Program-made: the position numbers and the translations under genes
Shown: positions 33,703-41,213 of the stretch, one piece after another
How positions within the stretch are numbered: the stretch's first letter is position 1
Layout of the letters: each line of letters begins with the position of its first letter
NCBI GenBank assembly: GCA_025358075.1
Contig: JANYKU010000079.1
Location: 1-42,271 of the forward strand
Direction of reading: 5' to 3'
Length of the DNA: 42,271 nucleotides
Source of the DNA: Ilumatobacteraceae bacterium
GTDB lineage: Bacteria; Actinomycetota; Acidimicrobiia; Acidimicrobiales; Ilumatobacteraceae
The notes under the pieces: model-generated
Told to the model about the DNA's origin: nothing
The model's input: only the letters and a program-made list of their open reading frames with translations
The model's database searches: none

Positions 33703-33728
33703 TGTAACGATGCGCGGCGGCGACCGAT
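33703..33728 (+). promoter_or_regulatory. ECF-type promoter of the sigma operon
   Basis: TGTAACG (33703-33709), 15 nt, CGAT (33725-33728), followed by ATGAGG. This is identical in both boxes and spacing to the element at 33002-33027, so the sigma factor probably drives its own operon and the secreted gene. The sigma ATG lies 15 nt past the -10 box, implying a very short leader. Confidence 0.6.
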
Positions 33729-33742
33729 ATGAGGGTGATGAG

Positions 33743-34282
33743 ATGGCTGAACCCGACGCGCGGCGCACAGTGGAACTCGCCGCTGCGGGCGACCACGATG
33801 CTTGGGAGCAGATCTACCGCAGCGTGTACCCCCGTCTGCGCGCCTACGTCGCCCGCCATGTCAATGCCGACGCCGTCGACGACATGGTCAGCGAGACGAT
33901 GATGCGAGCTGTTGCCGGTATCGACGGCTACCGCTGGGAACCGGCGGGCATCGATCCGTGGGTGTTCGGCATCGCCCGCCGCGTCGTTGTCGATCACCAC
34001 CGTAAGTCGGGCCGCGATCGTCGCAATGCGCTCGCTGAAGGTTTGCCTGCATCGGCTTCGGAGCCGGGGGACGCCCTGATCCACGCCGACGAGCTCACCG
34101 CGATGCGCGCCGCCTTCGAGCGGTTGCCGACGGCCGATCGTCAGCTGCTCGAGTTGCGCGTCATTGCCGGACTCTCTGCCGACGAGGTCGCCGGCGTGCT
34201 CGGCAAGCGCCCCGGCACAATCCGCACCGCCCAGTCGCGAGCGCTCGCACGCCTACGAACGATCATGGACCAACAACCGTGA
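33743..34282 (+). CDS. ECF-family RNA polymerase sigma factor
   Basis: 179 residues from the ATG at 33743 (MAEPDARRTVELAAAGDHDA). Region 2 (about 20-90) includes VDDMVSETMMRAVAGIDGYR and PWVFGIARRVVVDHHRKSGR. Region 4 (about 120-175) includes FERLPTADRQLLELRVIAGL SADEVAGVLGKRPGTIRTAQ. There is no C-terminal extension. The gene overlaps the anti-sigma-like gene by 4 nt, as expected for a coupled pair. Its likely targets are its own operon and the secreted protein gene, from the shared promoter motif. Confidence 0.92.
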   Translation: MAEPDARRTVELAAAGDHDAWEQIYRSVYPRLRAYVARHVNADAVDDMVSETMMRAVAGIDGYRWEPAGIDPWVFGIARRVVVDHHRKSGRDRRNALAEGLPASASEPGDALIHADELTAMRAAFERLPTADRQLLELRVIAGLSADEVAGVLGKRPGTIRTAQSRALARLRTIMDQQP

Positions 34283-35055
34283 ATGACGACGAACTCCTCC
34301 AACAGCTTGCCGACGCGCTGGCACCCGAACCATGCGTGCCACCGGCCGCAGGCCTGCAAGCACTGCACCGTTCCATCGATGCCGCCACCCGCAGTGCACG
34401 ACCGCAGCGTCGGCGTTTGCGCAGGCGTTGGCTCCTACCGGCCGTCGCGGCGGTCTCCGCACTCGGCGTCTGCAACTTGGCCCTCGCAGCAGCTGGAACA
34501 TCGTTGCCACGAGTCGTCCGAACCGCCGCGCACGAGCTCAACCTGCCAGTCGACTCGCCAGCGCTGCTCGACACACGACACCATCGCGACGCCCTCCGCG
34601 CAGCGCTCGATCGCAACGACCCGGCGGCCATCGAAACCCAAGCGCGTCAGCTGCGCGCCGCGTTCGTCGGTCTCGACAACGGTGAGCGAAACACGATCAC
34701 CGCCGACGTCGAGCAACTCCTCGCGCGAGCCGACAACACACTCGACACATCCACCACCGCCACCGACGCAGACGACGCGACGGCAACGACACGGCCATCG
34801 CCAACGACGTCCGCCACAACGACTGTCGCTGACTCTCAGAGGCGGACCGCCAACACGAACCCCAACACGGACGGTCAAGTACCGGGTCCGAGCAGCGGCG
34901 CGAACAACATCGACACTTCAACTACCGAGAATAACATCAACTCCGAAACTACCCAGAACAACAGCAACTCCAACACTGGCCAGGACACGGGAAGCAACCA
35001 GAGCAACGGTGGCGACCTGAACGTCGACAACAATCAACCCGACCCGAACCCGTAG
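34279..35055 (+). CDS. Anti-sigma-like single-pass membrane protein
   Basis: 258 residues starting at a GTG that overlaps the sigma stop (34279-34282). An N-terminal cytoplasmic segment (about 1-50, MNDDELLQQLADALAPEPCV) ends in an Arg-rich stop-transfer (RRRLRRRW), followed by a single membrane helix (about 52-71). The outer part has a helical domain (about 72-150) and then a Thr-rich and Asn/Thr/Gln/Gly/Ser tail (about 160-258). No HxxxCxxC zinc anti-sigma motif is present, so it would be a zinc-independent type. Position and topology make it the likely anti-sigma partner; the Asn/Gln-rich tail may sense the surface or interact with the similarly biased secreted protein. Confidence 0.75.
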   Translation: MNDDELLQQLADALAPEPCVPPAAGLQALHRSIDAATRSARPQRRRLRRRWLLPAVAAVSALGVCNLALAAAGTSLPRVVRTAAHELNLPVDSPALLDTRHHRDALRAALDRNDPAAIETQARQLRAAFVGLDNGERNTITADVEQLLARADNTLDTSTTATDADDATATTRPSPTTSATTTVADSQRRTANTNPNTDGQVPGPSSGANNIDTSTTENNINSETTQNNSNSNTGQDTGSNQSNGGDLNVDNNQPDPNP

Positions 35056-35083
35056 AACGCCGAAACAACGTGCAACTCCGACC

Positions 35084-35455
35084 ATGAAATCCTGGGACCG
35101 GGAGATCTTGAAGAACCTCGCAATGGAGGACGTGGCACACGAGGTGCGAAGCCTCACGAGATGGTCGAACACGCGCGTTGAACCTGCGGACGTCAACCGG
35201 CCCGAGGTCGGCATGGCCGAGGCCGCGAACCAGGCGTTCGCAGAAGGCGCGATGCTGCATCTGCGCGCCGTCGTCGACTTCTTGGAGGAGCGATCGACGC
35301 TCGAGACCGATCTCGTCGCCTCCCGATACCTTGACAACCCGAACGACTCGTCGCCACCGAAGCTGCTGACCAGTATGAGCGCGCAGAGCTCAATCGTCAC
35401 AGAGCTTCTGCGCTCCCGTTATGTGCGGATCGCCGATTTCCCGATGTGCACGTAA
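35084..35455 (+). CDS. Hypothetical cytoplasmic helical protein
   Basis: 123 residues, mostly helical: MEDVAHEVRSLTRWSNTRVE, then NQAFAEGAMLHLRAVVDFLE. The A-x-LHLRAVVDFL pattern recalls helical proteins of the HEPN-like or Abi-type groups, where a similar helix carries an Arg-x-x-x-x-His or His-Arg site, but the catalytic motif cannot be confirmed. It begins 28 nt after the anti-sigma stop, with no clear ribosome-binding site. It could be co-transcribed with the sigma operon. Family not recognised. Confidence 0.55.
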   Translation: MKSWDREILKNLAMEDVAHEVRSLTRWSNTRVEPADVNRPEVGMAEAANQAFAEGAMLHLRAVVDFLEERSTLETDLVASRYLDNPNDSSPPKLLTSMSAQSSIVTELLRSRYVRIADFPMCT

Positions 35456-35519
35456 CGCTTGATACACGGGTGATCGCGAGGCTTCGGCCTACCGCTGAGT
35501 CGGTCAGCACGCGTCGGAG

Positions 35520-35575
35520 GATCGCGCGCCGTCGCGTGGGCTCGTGTCGTTCGCGTCGTGTTTCGTTCTCACGGT
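35520..35575 (+). repeat. Candidate attC-like site G (short)
   Basis: GATCGCGCGCCGTCG is followed 39 nt after GCGCCG by GTTCTCAC (GTT at 35565). This is the same short spacing as candidate D and lies at the boundary between the preceding hypothetical gene and the GNAT gene. Weakly supported alone. Confidence 0.3.
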
Positions 35576-35711
35576 GCACCTCGCCACGACCGGAATCCGG
35601 ACCTTGCCCTCCTTCTCGAACGCGCTCACCTTCGCAATGGTGTTCGCCCGGATCTGCTCCCGCGCCGGACCGATTGTGGGTCGACAGGTCCCCGGGTTCG
35701 GCACGTTGGGT

Positions 35712-36632
35712 TCAGTGCGTGAGCTTGAGATTCAGGTTCTGGCGGCCGTAAAGGTCGCGGAAACCCATGCGGTGCATGTTGTGCAGCGAAGGGTTTGGGT
35801 TGTCCGGGGTCTCGGCGCCGGTCTCGGTGAACAGCACCTCGCAACCGAGTTCCCTCGCCGCGCGGATACGAGCAGCCATCACTGCCCCCTGGCCGCCGCG
35901 GTTGCGTGACGCCGGCAAGGTTGCGGCACCCATCAACGCCCCCACACCGTCGTGGATGTACAGGGCGCCAACAGCGACCATTATGTTGCCGTCGAAAGCC
36001 GCGTAGCAGAGCCACTGCGGCAATGCCGACTGCTCGCGGGTCCAGGCCATGAACGGGGGGTGGGGGAAGCCGAAACCCTCCCAGTAGACGCGGGCGTACT
36101 CGTCGGCATCATCAGCGCCCAGCTCGCGCACCACGAGTTCTGTGTCCACCGTTGGAGGCTCGGCGACGTCGCGCACGACCTTGATCCACGTAGCGCCGGG
36201 CGTGAAGCCATGCCTTGCCGCCACCCCACGCCAGTCGCCGGCAACCAGCGGGCTGACCTGAAGGCAAACGGCGGGTGCCCTGTGCTCATCACAGGTGGCG
36301 ACCACCTGCTCGAGCACGGCGTCGGTCATCGGTTCGGACCATCCGAGCCCAAGGGCACGGCTCCAGAAGCCCCCCGTGGGGTCGTTGGCCATGGCGGTGA
36401 CCACACCACCCGCGATCCGACGCACCGACATGCCGAGTTCATCACGAACAGCCGGTGAGGCAACATCAAACACATCGGCCATGTAGGTGGCTTCGAGTTG
36501 CTCGGCCAGCTGCGAAAGGTGCAGATCGTCGTCCACGGGCGAATGGTAGTGGCGCAGGAACTTCGGCCACACGTCGTCGTTGAACGGCACGTGCTGAATG
36601 TCGGTGAAGATGCGCTGCAACGAGAGCCCCAT
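35712..36632 (-). CDS. GNAT family N-acetyltransferase
   Basis: 306 residues from the ATG at 36632 (MGLSLQRIFTDIQHVPFNDD). The ORF runs further up to 36833 but that part overlaps attC-like site F and is not protein-like. The C-terminal half is a GNAT domain: VVRELGADDADEYARVYWEG F, FDGNIMVAVGALYIHDGVGA LMGAATLP and the acyl-CoA loop RNRGGQGAVMAARI, ending FTETGAETPDNPNPSLHNMH RMGF. The N-terminal half is a second, degenerate acetyltransferase-like domain. Substrate unknown. It lies alone between sites G and F. Confidence 0.8.
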   Translation of the reverse strand: MGLSLQRIFTDIQHVPFNDDVWPKFLRHYHSPVDDDLHLSQLAEQLEATYMADVFDVASPAVRDELGMSVRRIAGGVVTAMANDPTGGFWSRALGLGWSEPMTDAVLEQVVATCDEHRAPAVCLQVSPLVAGDWRGVAARHGFTPGATWIKVVRDVAEPPTVDTELVVRELGADDADEYARVYWEGFGFPHPPFMAWTREQSALPQWLCYAAFDGNIMVAVGALYIHDGVGALMGAATLPASRNRGGQGAVMAARIRAARELGCEVLFTETGAETPDNPNPSLHNMHRMGFRDLYGRQNLNLKLTH

Positions 36633-36757
36633 CGGGAAGTAGCCGGCGTAGATCACCCGAGCCGCGGTCGGCTGCCTACCCCAGCAGATCGAAGCCTCTT
36701 TGAATCCCTCCGGGTTTGATGGAGGGTCGGTCCACTGAGTGGCGGCCGGCAGGCGGC

Positions 36758-36827
36758 GCGGAGGCGCCGATCGGCGCTTCTTGCGATCGGACTCGGGCGC
36801 GTTGATCTGCTCGCGCGATATGCGCCT
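36758..36827 (+). repeat. attC-like site F (70 bp, altered crossover box)
   Basis: It begins GCGGAGGCGCCGATCGG. Exactly 53 nt after GCGCCG comes GATATGCGCC (36817) in place of GTT[C/A]TG. The arms GGCGCGGAGGCGCC and GCGCGATATGCGCC are complementary at their outer five and inner three to four positions. It sits at the boundary between the GNAT and lipoprotein units. The GTT to GAT change suggests a decayed site. Confidence 0.45.
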
Positions 36828-36848
36828 CTCCATCGATGCAGGGGCGCA

Positions 36849-38177
36849 TCAAGCCGTGGTGGTTGCCGTGCTTGCATCGACAGTGTCGTTGCTGACCGTT
36901 GTCGACGACGCTGGTGGTGGAGTGCTGCTTGTCGTCGTCGAGATTGTCGACTTCGACATGATTGAGGGCTGATCGGCGGCGTGGATCGAGTGCAGGATCG
37001 TGCGGGCGATGCTGGGATCGGTGCCGACACCGATGCTGATCCGCACGTCGGCGGTGTTGGAGTGGACGATGACGTCGATTATTGGACTGATCGTCGTGTC
37101 GCCGGGCAGGTCTGGTTGGACGACCGATACGTCGAGATCGCGGAGTTGTCCGCTGGTCGCGATCGGTGTGAGGTCCGCGCCGGCGCGGTCACGAATCCAC
37201 GCACCGTCGAGGGGCTGGGTCGGCAACGACAGCGTCATAGCACAGCTGACTGCGATGTCCGAGCTGCCGAGCAGGACACGCGGGGTACCGGTCGCGAACC
37301 AGCCGTATCTGCACGTACCAGGGTCGGGCATCACACCGTGTTTCGCGTCCTGGTTGGCGAGATCGTACGGACTCCAATCGGGTGGAACCAGCATCGACAC
37401 GTCGTCGAAGGTGACCGTCTGCCAGCCTGTCGTCGCGAGCAGTGGCCCCGCCTGCAGGGCGCGGTGTGCGCCTGACGCCGTCAAGGTGGCCAGTACCTGG
37501 ATTGCGTCGGGTCCGGTCGCGCCGACTTCGATCCCGCCGGCGAGGCGAAAGGTAGGAATCGGGGTCCCGGGTATCTGCCACGCGTCGAGATCGCCGACCT
37601 TCGCGTCGGGCGCGCTCGCCGGGTCCGACCCGTCGGCTCGGGTCACGGTCAACTGGTTCTCCGGCAAGACCGGGGCCGGTGAGCACGTTGCGCCGTCGAC
37701 CAGGAACGGCAGCAGCACGACACCCGCTGCTGTTCCCATCAGACACGACCCCGACATCGGCACCTGCCAATCGGCGGGCACCCCGAAACGCACCGCGCCG
37801 ACATCCATCACCTGCCACCCGACCGGCAGCGATGGCATTGGTGATTCAGTACCGAACGGTTCCAGCCACGACGTGTCCGGCGCAACGGTCGACTCCGGAG
37901 ACGTAGGCGAGGCGGTGGTCGTGTCCACCGACAAGGGCGGGTTCGAACCGCTCACCGCCGTCACGTCAGATGAGGCGGTCGCCGTCGACTCGAGCGCCGA
38001 CGGTCTCGTCACCGAGCCGCAACCAATACAGCACAAGACAAGCATCAACGGAACGGCAACCCGACGCACGCGAAGTGGACGTCGCCCGTCGCCAACAAGC
38101 TCCCAATCATTGGTCGAAATCGGACCGAGACCCACGCGCACGACGCTAGTTACATCCATCGACACCTCGTCCCCCAC
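36849..38177 (-). CDS. Lipoprotein, paralogue of the one at 30180
   Basis: Up to 442 residues; the start is uncertain. The lipobox VLCCIGC is preceded by RRVAVPLML, so the true start may be 10-40 codons inside the ORF (for example a GTG about 16 codons before the lipobox). The mature protein shares GW-VMDVGAVRF-VP-W-P-SGSC, GVVLLPFL, VPPDWSPYDLANQDAKHGVM PDPGTCRYGW and a similar end (IDVIVHSNTADVRISIGVGT DPSIARTILHSIHAAD) with the lipoprotein at 30180. It differs by an extra Ser/Thr/Pro tail of about 45 residues (TTTSSTPPPASSTTVSNDTV). It is anchored outside the membrane; function unknown. Confidence 0.78.
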   Translation of the reverse strand: MGDEVSMDVTSVVRVGLGPISTNDWELVGDGRRPLRVRRVAVPLMLVLCCIGCGSVTRPSALESTATASSDVTAVSGSNPPLSVDTTTASPTSPESTVAPDTSWLEPFGTESPMPSLPVGWQVMDVGAVRFGVPADWQVPMSGSCLMGTAAGVVLLPFLVDGATCSPAPVLPENQLTVTRADGSDPASAPDAKVGDLDAWQIPGTPIPTFRLAGGIEVGATGPDAIQVLATLTASGAHRALQAGPLLATTGWQTVTFDDVSMLVPPDWSPYDLANQDAKHGVMPDPGTCRYGWFATGTPRVLLGSSDIAVSCAMTLSLPTQPLDGAWIRDRAGADLTPIATSGQLRDLDVSVVQPDLPGDTTISPIIDVIVHSNTADVRISIGVGTDPSIARTILHSIHAADQPSIMSKSTISTTTSSTPPPASSTTVSNDTVDASTATTTA

Positions 38178-38190
38178 TCAAGGCGCCGCT

Positions 38191-38260
38191 ACAGATGCGC
38201 CGTTCGGCGCTCACCAAGTTGTCGGCACCGGCCGTGAATACGTGCACGCGTTCTGTGTGC
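38191..38260 (+). repeat. attC-like site C (70 bp)
   Basis: It begins ACAGATGCGCCGTTCGG and ends CACGCGTTCTGTGTGC, with GTT at 38250, again 53 nt after GCGCCG. Ends ACAGATGCGC and GCGTTCTGT are complementary apart from one insertion and one mismatch. It ends the array as seen. Confidence 0.6.
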
Positions 38261-38262
38261 TC

Positions 38263-38347
38263 GTCACGAAACACGGGGCGGTTCACGGTTCACTATGTTG
38301 GTTTCATCAATTTGGCGCAAGGTCGGGCTAACGGGCAGTTTCGTGAC
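38263..38347. repeat. 10-bp perfect inverted repeat enclosing 65 bp
   Basis: GTCACGAAAC (38263-38272) and GTTTCGTGAC (38338-38347) are exact complements. The first arm starts 2 nt after attC-like site C and the second ends 30 bp before the group II intron. It could be a further attC-like site with perfect outer arms, or the end of a small mobile element. Confidence 0.55.
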
Positions 38348-38983
38348 CGCCTATGGGCAGGATCTCATGGCCGCCGAGTGCGCCACGAGGCGCCAATCAA
38401 CCGGGTGGAGATGAAAGGACTCCATCGTGGGCCTGTCGCAGCAGGTCGGTGAAGCTGAGGGCAGCCTGATCCTGGAAACGCAGGGGAGGGCGGGAAGCAG
38501 CCCTGACAACGACGGGACGGGTCGGCACTACCAGACGGCCCGGGTCCGGCAAGCAAGACGGAAAGGTGCAACGAAAGTGAATCAGTGGTCGAACCCCCTC
38601 AAGCGTGAGACCGGCTCCAACCTGGTGGATATGGGCCGGACAGCAACGCACACCCAGCCCGCTATTGGTTGGGTGACTCCGACATCGGATTATCGCGGCC
38701 GATCAGGAGGTCACGAGGAAAGCCTGCGGCGTACTCGTGGCGAGGTTGCAGGGGAAGAGCTGGGCACCAACCCCGTCGACCGGTTGATGGTGAACGTGGG
38801 AACCACCCTGGGGTTGCCCTTCCCGCCGCACGGCCAGTGTGGTGGCGGGCAGGCCCGTTGTCGGCTGATGGCCCCAGGGTGGGGCGGAGTGCTCGTAGTA
38901 GTCCGAGGACGGGAAAGCCGTCTACATGGCGAAGGAGCACAGCGAGTCAGCAGTGACGCTGTGGCAATGGCAGGAGTTCGCCG

Positions 38984-40414
38984 GTGAACACCGACGCTTC
39001 GTGGCCCGGCTTCGATGAGGCCGAGCTTCGGGTACTGCGGATGCAAGCGAAGCTGCACCAATGGGCGACCGACAGCCCTGATCGTCGGTTTGATGACTTG
39101 TTCAACCTCGTCACCGATCCGTGCTTCCTCGTGGTCGCATGGCATCGGGTGCGAGGCAATCGTGGGGCACGATCCGCCGGGGTCGATGGAGTGAAACCGA
39201 ACTCGATCGTCTTTGGTGACTGGATGCTCGGCGAGCTACGAGACGACCTCAAAGCTCAACGATTCCAGCCGCTCCCGGTGCGCGAACGGATGATCCCGAA
39301 AGCGAACGGCAAACGCCGCCGCCTCGGCATCCCAACCGTCAAGGACCGGATCGTGCAAGCCTCTCTGAAGCTGGTGTTGGAGCCAATCTTCGAAGCGGAC
39401 TTCAAACCGTGCAGTTACGGTTTCCGCCCGAAACGCCGAGCCCAAGACGCGATCGCCGAGATCCACCACTTCACCACCCGCTCCTACGAATGGGTGCTCG
39501 AAGCAGACATCACGGCATGCTTCGATGAGATCGACCACACAGCCCTGATGGGCCGCGTGCGAGACCGCATCGGAGACAGACGCGCCTTGAACTTGGTCAA
39601 GGCGTTCCTCAAGTCCGGCATCCTCACCGAGGACGGCGGACTGATCGGAACCAAGACCGGCACACCTCAGGGCGGCATCCTGTCACCACTGCTCGCCAAC
39701 ATTGCACTCTCAGTCCTGGACGAACACTTCGCCCAAGTCTGGAAGTCATGGGGCAGCGACTCGTCTCGTTGCCGACGGCACGACCGCGGGCTGGCCACCT
39801 ATCGCCTCGTGCGATACGCCGACGACTTTGTCGTCATGGTGTCCGGCACCCGCCAACACGCCGAACAGCTCCGGGTCGACGTGGCAGGCATTCTTGCTCC
39901 GATGGGTTTGCGCCTCTCGGAAGAAAAGACTGCGGTTGTCCACATCGATGAAGGGTTCGATTTCCTCGGCTTCCGCATCCAGCGCAAGACCAAACCGGGA
40001 TCGAACAAGCAGGTCGTCTACACCTGGCCATCGAAGAAGGCGCTGACCTCGATCATGGCCAAAGTGAAGGCGATCTCGAAACAAGGCACACACCAGCCAC
40101 TTGCCGATCTCCTCCGCCAGCTCAATCTGGCGCTTCGAGGTTGGACCACCTACTTCAGGCACGGCGTGTCCAAGGCGACCTTCCGCTACCTCAACTACTA
40201 CACGTGGCGCAGGGTCATTGGATGGATCCGCCGCAAGCACAGACGAGCCAGTTGGAACACCCTGCGCCGGCGCTACTTCCACAACGGATGGCAGCTCGGC
40301 CAGGACGGCGTCGATCTCTTCGACACCCGCGCAGTCACGGTCACCCGTTACCGCTACCGGGGAACGAAGATCCCGACGCCATGGGATGGATGGCACACGA
40401 TCACGGCCGCATAG
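38984..40414 (+). CDS. ltrA: Group II intron reverse transcriptase/maturase
   Basis: 476 residues from a GTG with GGAG upstream. RT motifs run in order: GVDGVKPNSI (RT0-1), RRLGIPTVKDRIVQASLKLV, CSYGFRPKRRAQDAI, the first Asp in VLEADITACFDEID, GTPQGGILSPLLANI, and the catalytic YADDFVVM. EGFDFLGFRIQRK follows, then the maturase/X domain (RQLNLALRGWTTYFRHG). It has no C-terminal HNH endonuclease domain. It is needed for splicing and retro-mobility of the intron; all catalytic Asp residues are present, so it is probably functional. Confidence 0.95.
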   Translation: MNTDASWPGFDEAELRVLRMQAKLHQWATDSPDRRFDDLFNLVTDPCFLVVAWHRVRGNRGARSAGVDGVKPNSIVFGDWMLGELRDDLKAQRFQPLPVRERMIPKANGKRRRLGIPTVKDRIVQASLKLVLEPIFEADFKPCSYGFRPKRRAQDAIAEIHHFTTRSYEWVLEADITACFDEIDHTALMGRVRDRIGDRRALNLVKAFLKSGILTEDGGLIGTKTGTPQGGILSPLLANIALSVLDEHFAQVWKSWGSDSSRCRRHDRGLATYRLVRYADDFVVMVSGTRQHAEQLRVDVAGILAPMGLRLSEEKTAVVHIDEGFDFLGFRIQRKTKPGSNKQVVYTWPSKKALTSIMAKVKAISKQGTHQPLADLLRQLNLALRGWTTYFRHGVSKATFRYLNYYTWRRVIGWIRRKHRRASWNTLRRRYFHNGWQLGQDGVDLFDTRAVTVTRYRYRGTKIPTPWDGWHTITAA

Positions 40415-40431
40415 ACCAACGGGCTCGTGGA

Positions 40432-40465
40432 GAGCCGGATGCGGTGGAAGCTGCACGTCCGGTTC
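40432..40465 (+). ncRNA. Group II intron domain V
   Basis: A 34-nt hairpin GAGCCGGATGCGGT-GGAA-GCTGCACGTCCGGTTC with the AGC catalytic triad (40433-40435), a GNRA-type loop and the expected two-nucleotide bulge on the 3' strand. It is the ribozyme active site. Confidence 0.93.
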
Positions 40466-40529
40466 GGCGAGCGGGCCGGGGAAACGGACCAGCACGAAAG
40501 ACTGACACCGCGCCCCGGTCCGACTCAAC

Positions 40530-41213
40530 CACACAGAGCCGGCGATCTGGCTCTCACCGAGCTGCCCCATAACACTCGCCCGTTCACCAGTGCGGCGCGT
40601 TCACAAAGGTGCCGAGATGCCGCGATTCTTTGCCGCGGTAGGCGATCACTCTCGGCGTTCAGACGGCCATCAGTGGGCAGAGGCAGATTGCGATGGCCGC
40701 CGACATCGACGCGCATGAGCCCGGCTCCCGCAATCATCCTGACGGATGTCGCCGGCTCCTCCGGGCTCTACTTCCACCCCTCCATACCGGGGCGGCACCT
40801 CCACTATCGTCCAGTCGCACCCATTCGGCAAACGCGTAGGGTGAAGCGGTCAAACGCGCAACACCCGGCTACCCACCGTCCGGAGGGCTCACCGGGTGCA
40901 CTTCCCGTAGCTACTGCCGCGGGCATCCTCAATGATGCGCCACGCCGAAAGTTGGTTGCAAGCGATCGGTCTCGGGTCCGCCACCCAACGATGTCGATGT
41001 CGCGGTGATCTCGGATTCGTTGATTCGGTTTGATCTGGCCGAGGTTCGCCTCGATCTCGAGAACGAATCGAAACTCACTGTCAACAATGCTCGTGCTCAA
41101 GCCGGGCAGCGATCGGTTGGCCGAGCTGGGCGTCGCCAGCGTGCTGATGTTTAACCATGTCGCAACACGAGCGACGCCTGACGCCGCCCCGGAGTACCGG
41201 CTCCGCAGTCAGT
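40530..41213. other. About 680 bp without a recognisable gene
   Basis: A fragment on the plus strand around 40975-41140 reads GPPPNDVDVAVISDSLIRFD LAEVRLDLENESKLTVNNAR in one frame and looks like coding sequence, but it has no start, no family I recognise, and ends at a stop at about 41150. The rest (40530-40970) shows no convincing frame on either strand. The stretch is best described as decayed DNA between the intron and the HTH operon. Confidence 0.4.

Larger units (their letters stand above)
38378..40529 (+). mobile_element. Group II intron, complete
   Basis: The 5' end GTGCGCCACGAGGCGCCAAT fits the bacterial GUGYG-type boundary. About 600 bp of structured, non-coding RNA (domains I-III) precede the maturase ORF in domain IV. 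Domain V is at 40432-40465. Domain VI pairs GAG-CGGGCCGGGG (40469-40481) with CCCCGGTCCG-A-CTC (40513-40526), leaving A40523 bulged as the branch point, 7 nt from the predicted end ...CTCAAC at 40529. All parts needed for ribozyme activity appear intact. The RT lacks an HNH endonuclease, so it probably inserts at replication forks or into hairpin targets. Exact ends are inferred and not tested by exon comparison. Confidence 0.88.

Noticed and set aside
35504-35704. 66-codon minus-strand ORF (GTG start 7 nt after the GNAT stop)
   Set aside because: Spacing fits an operon, but it overlaps candidate site G and has no ribosome-binding site or recognisable pattern.
40525-40737. 70-codon minus-strand ORF crossing the intron 3' end
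   Set aside because: It crosses the predicted intron boundary and its sequence (GSSVRARSPALCG) is typical of translated non-coding DNA.
40920-40995. GATGCGCC motif resembling the left core of the attC-like sites
   Set aside because: No GTT at the expected spacing and no convincing complementarity of ends.
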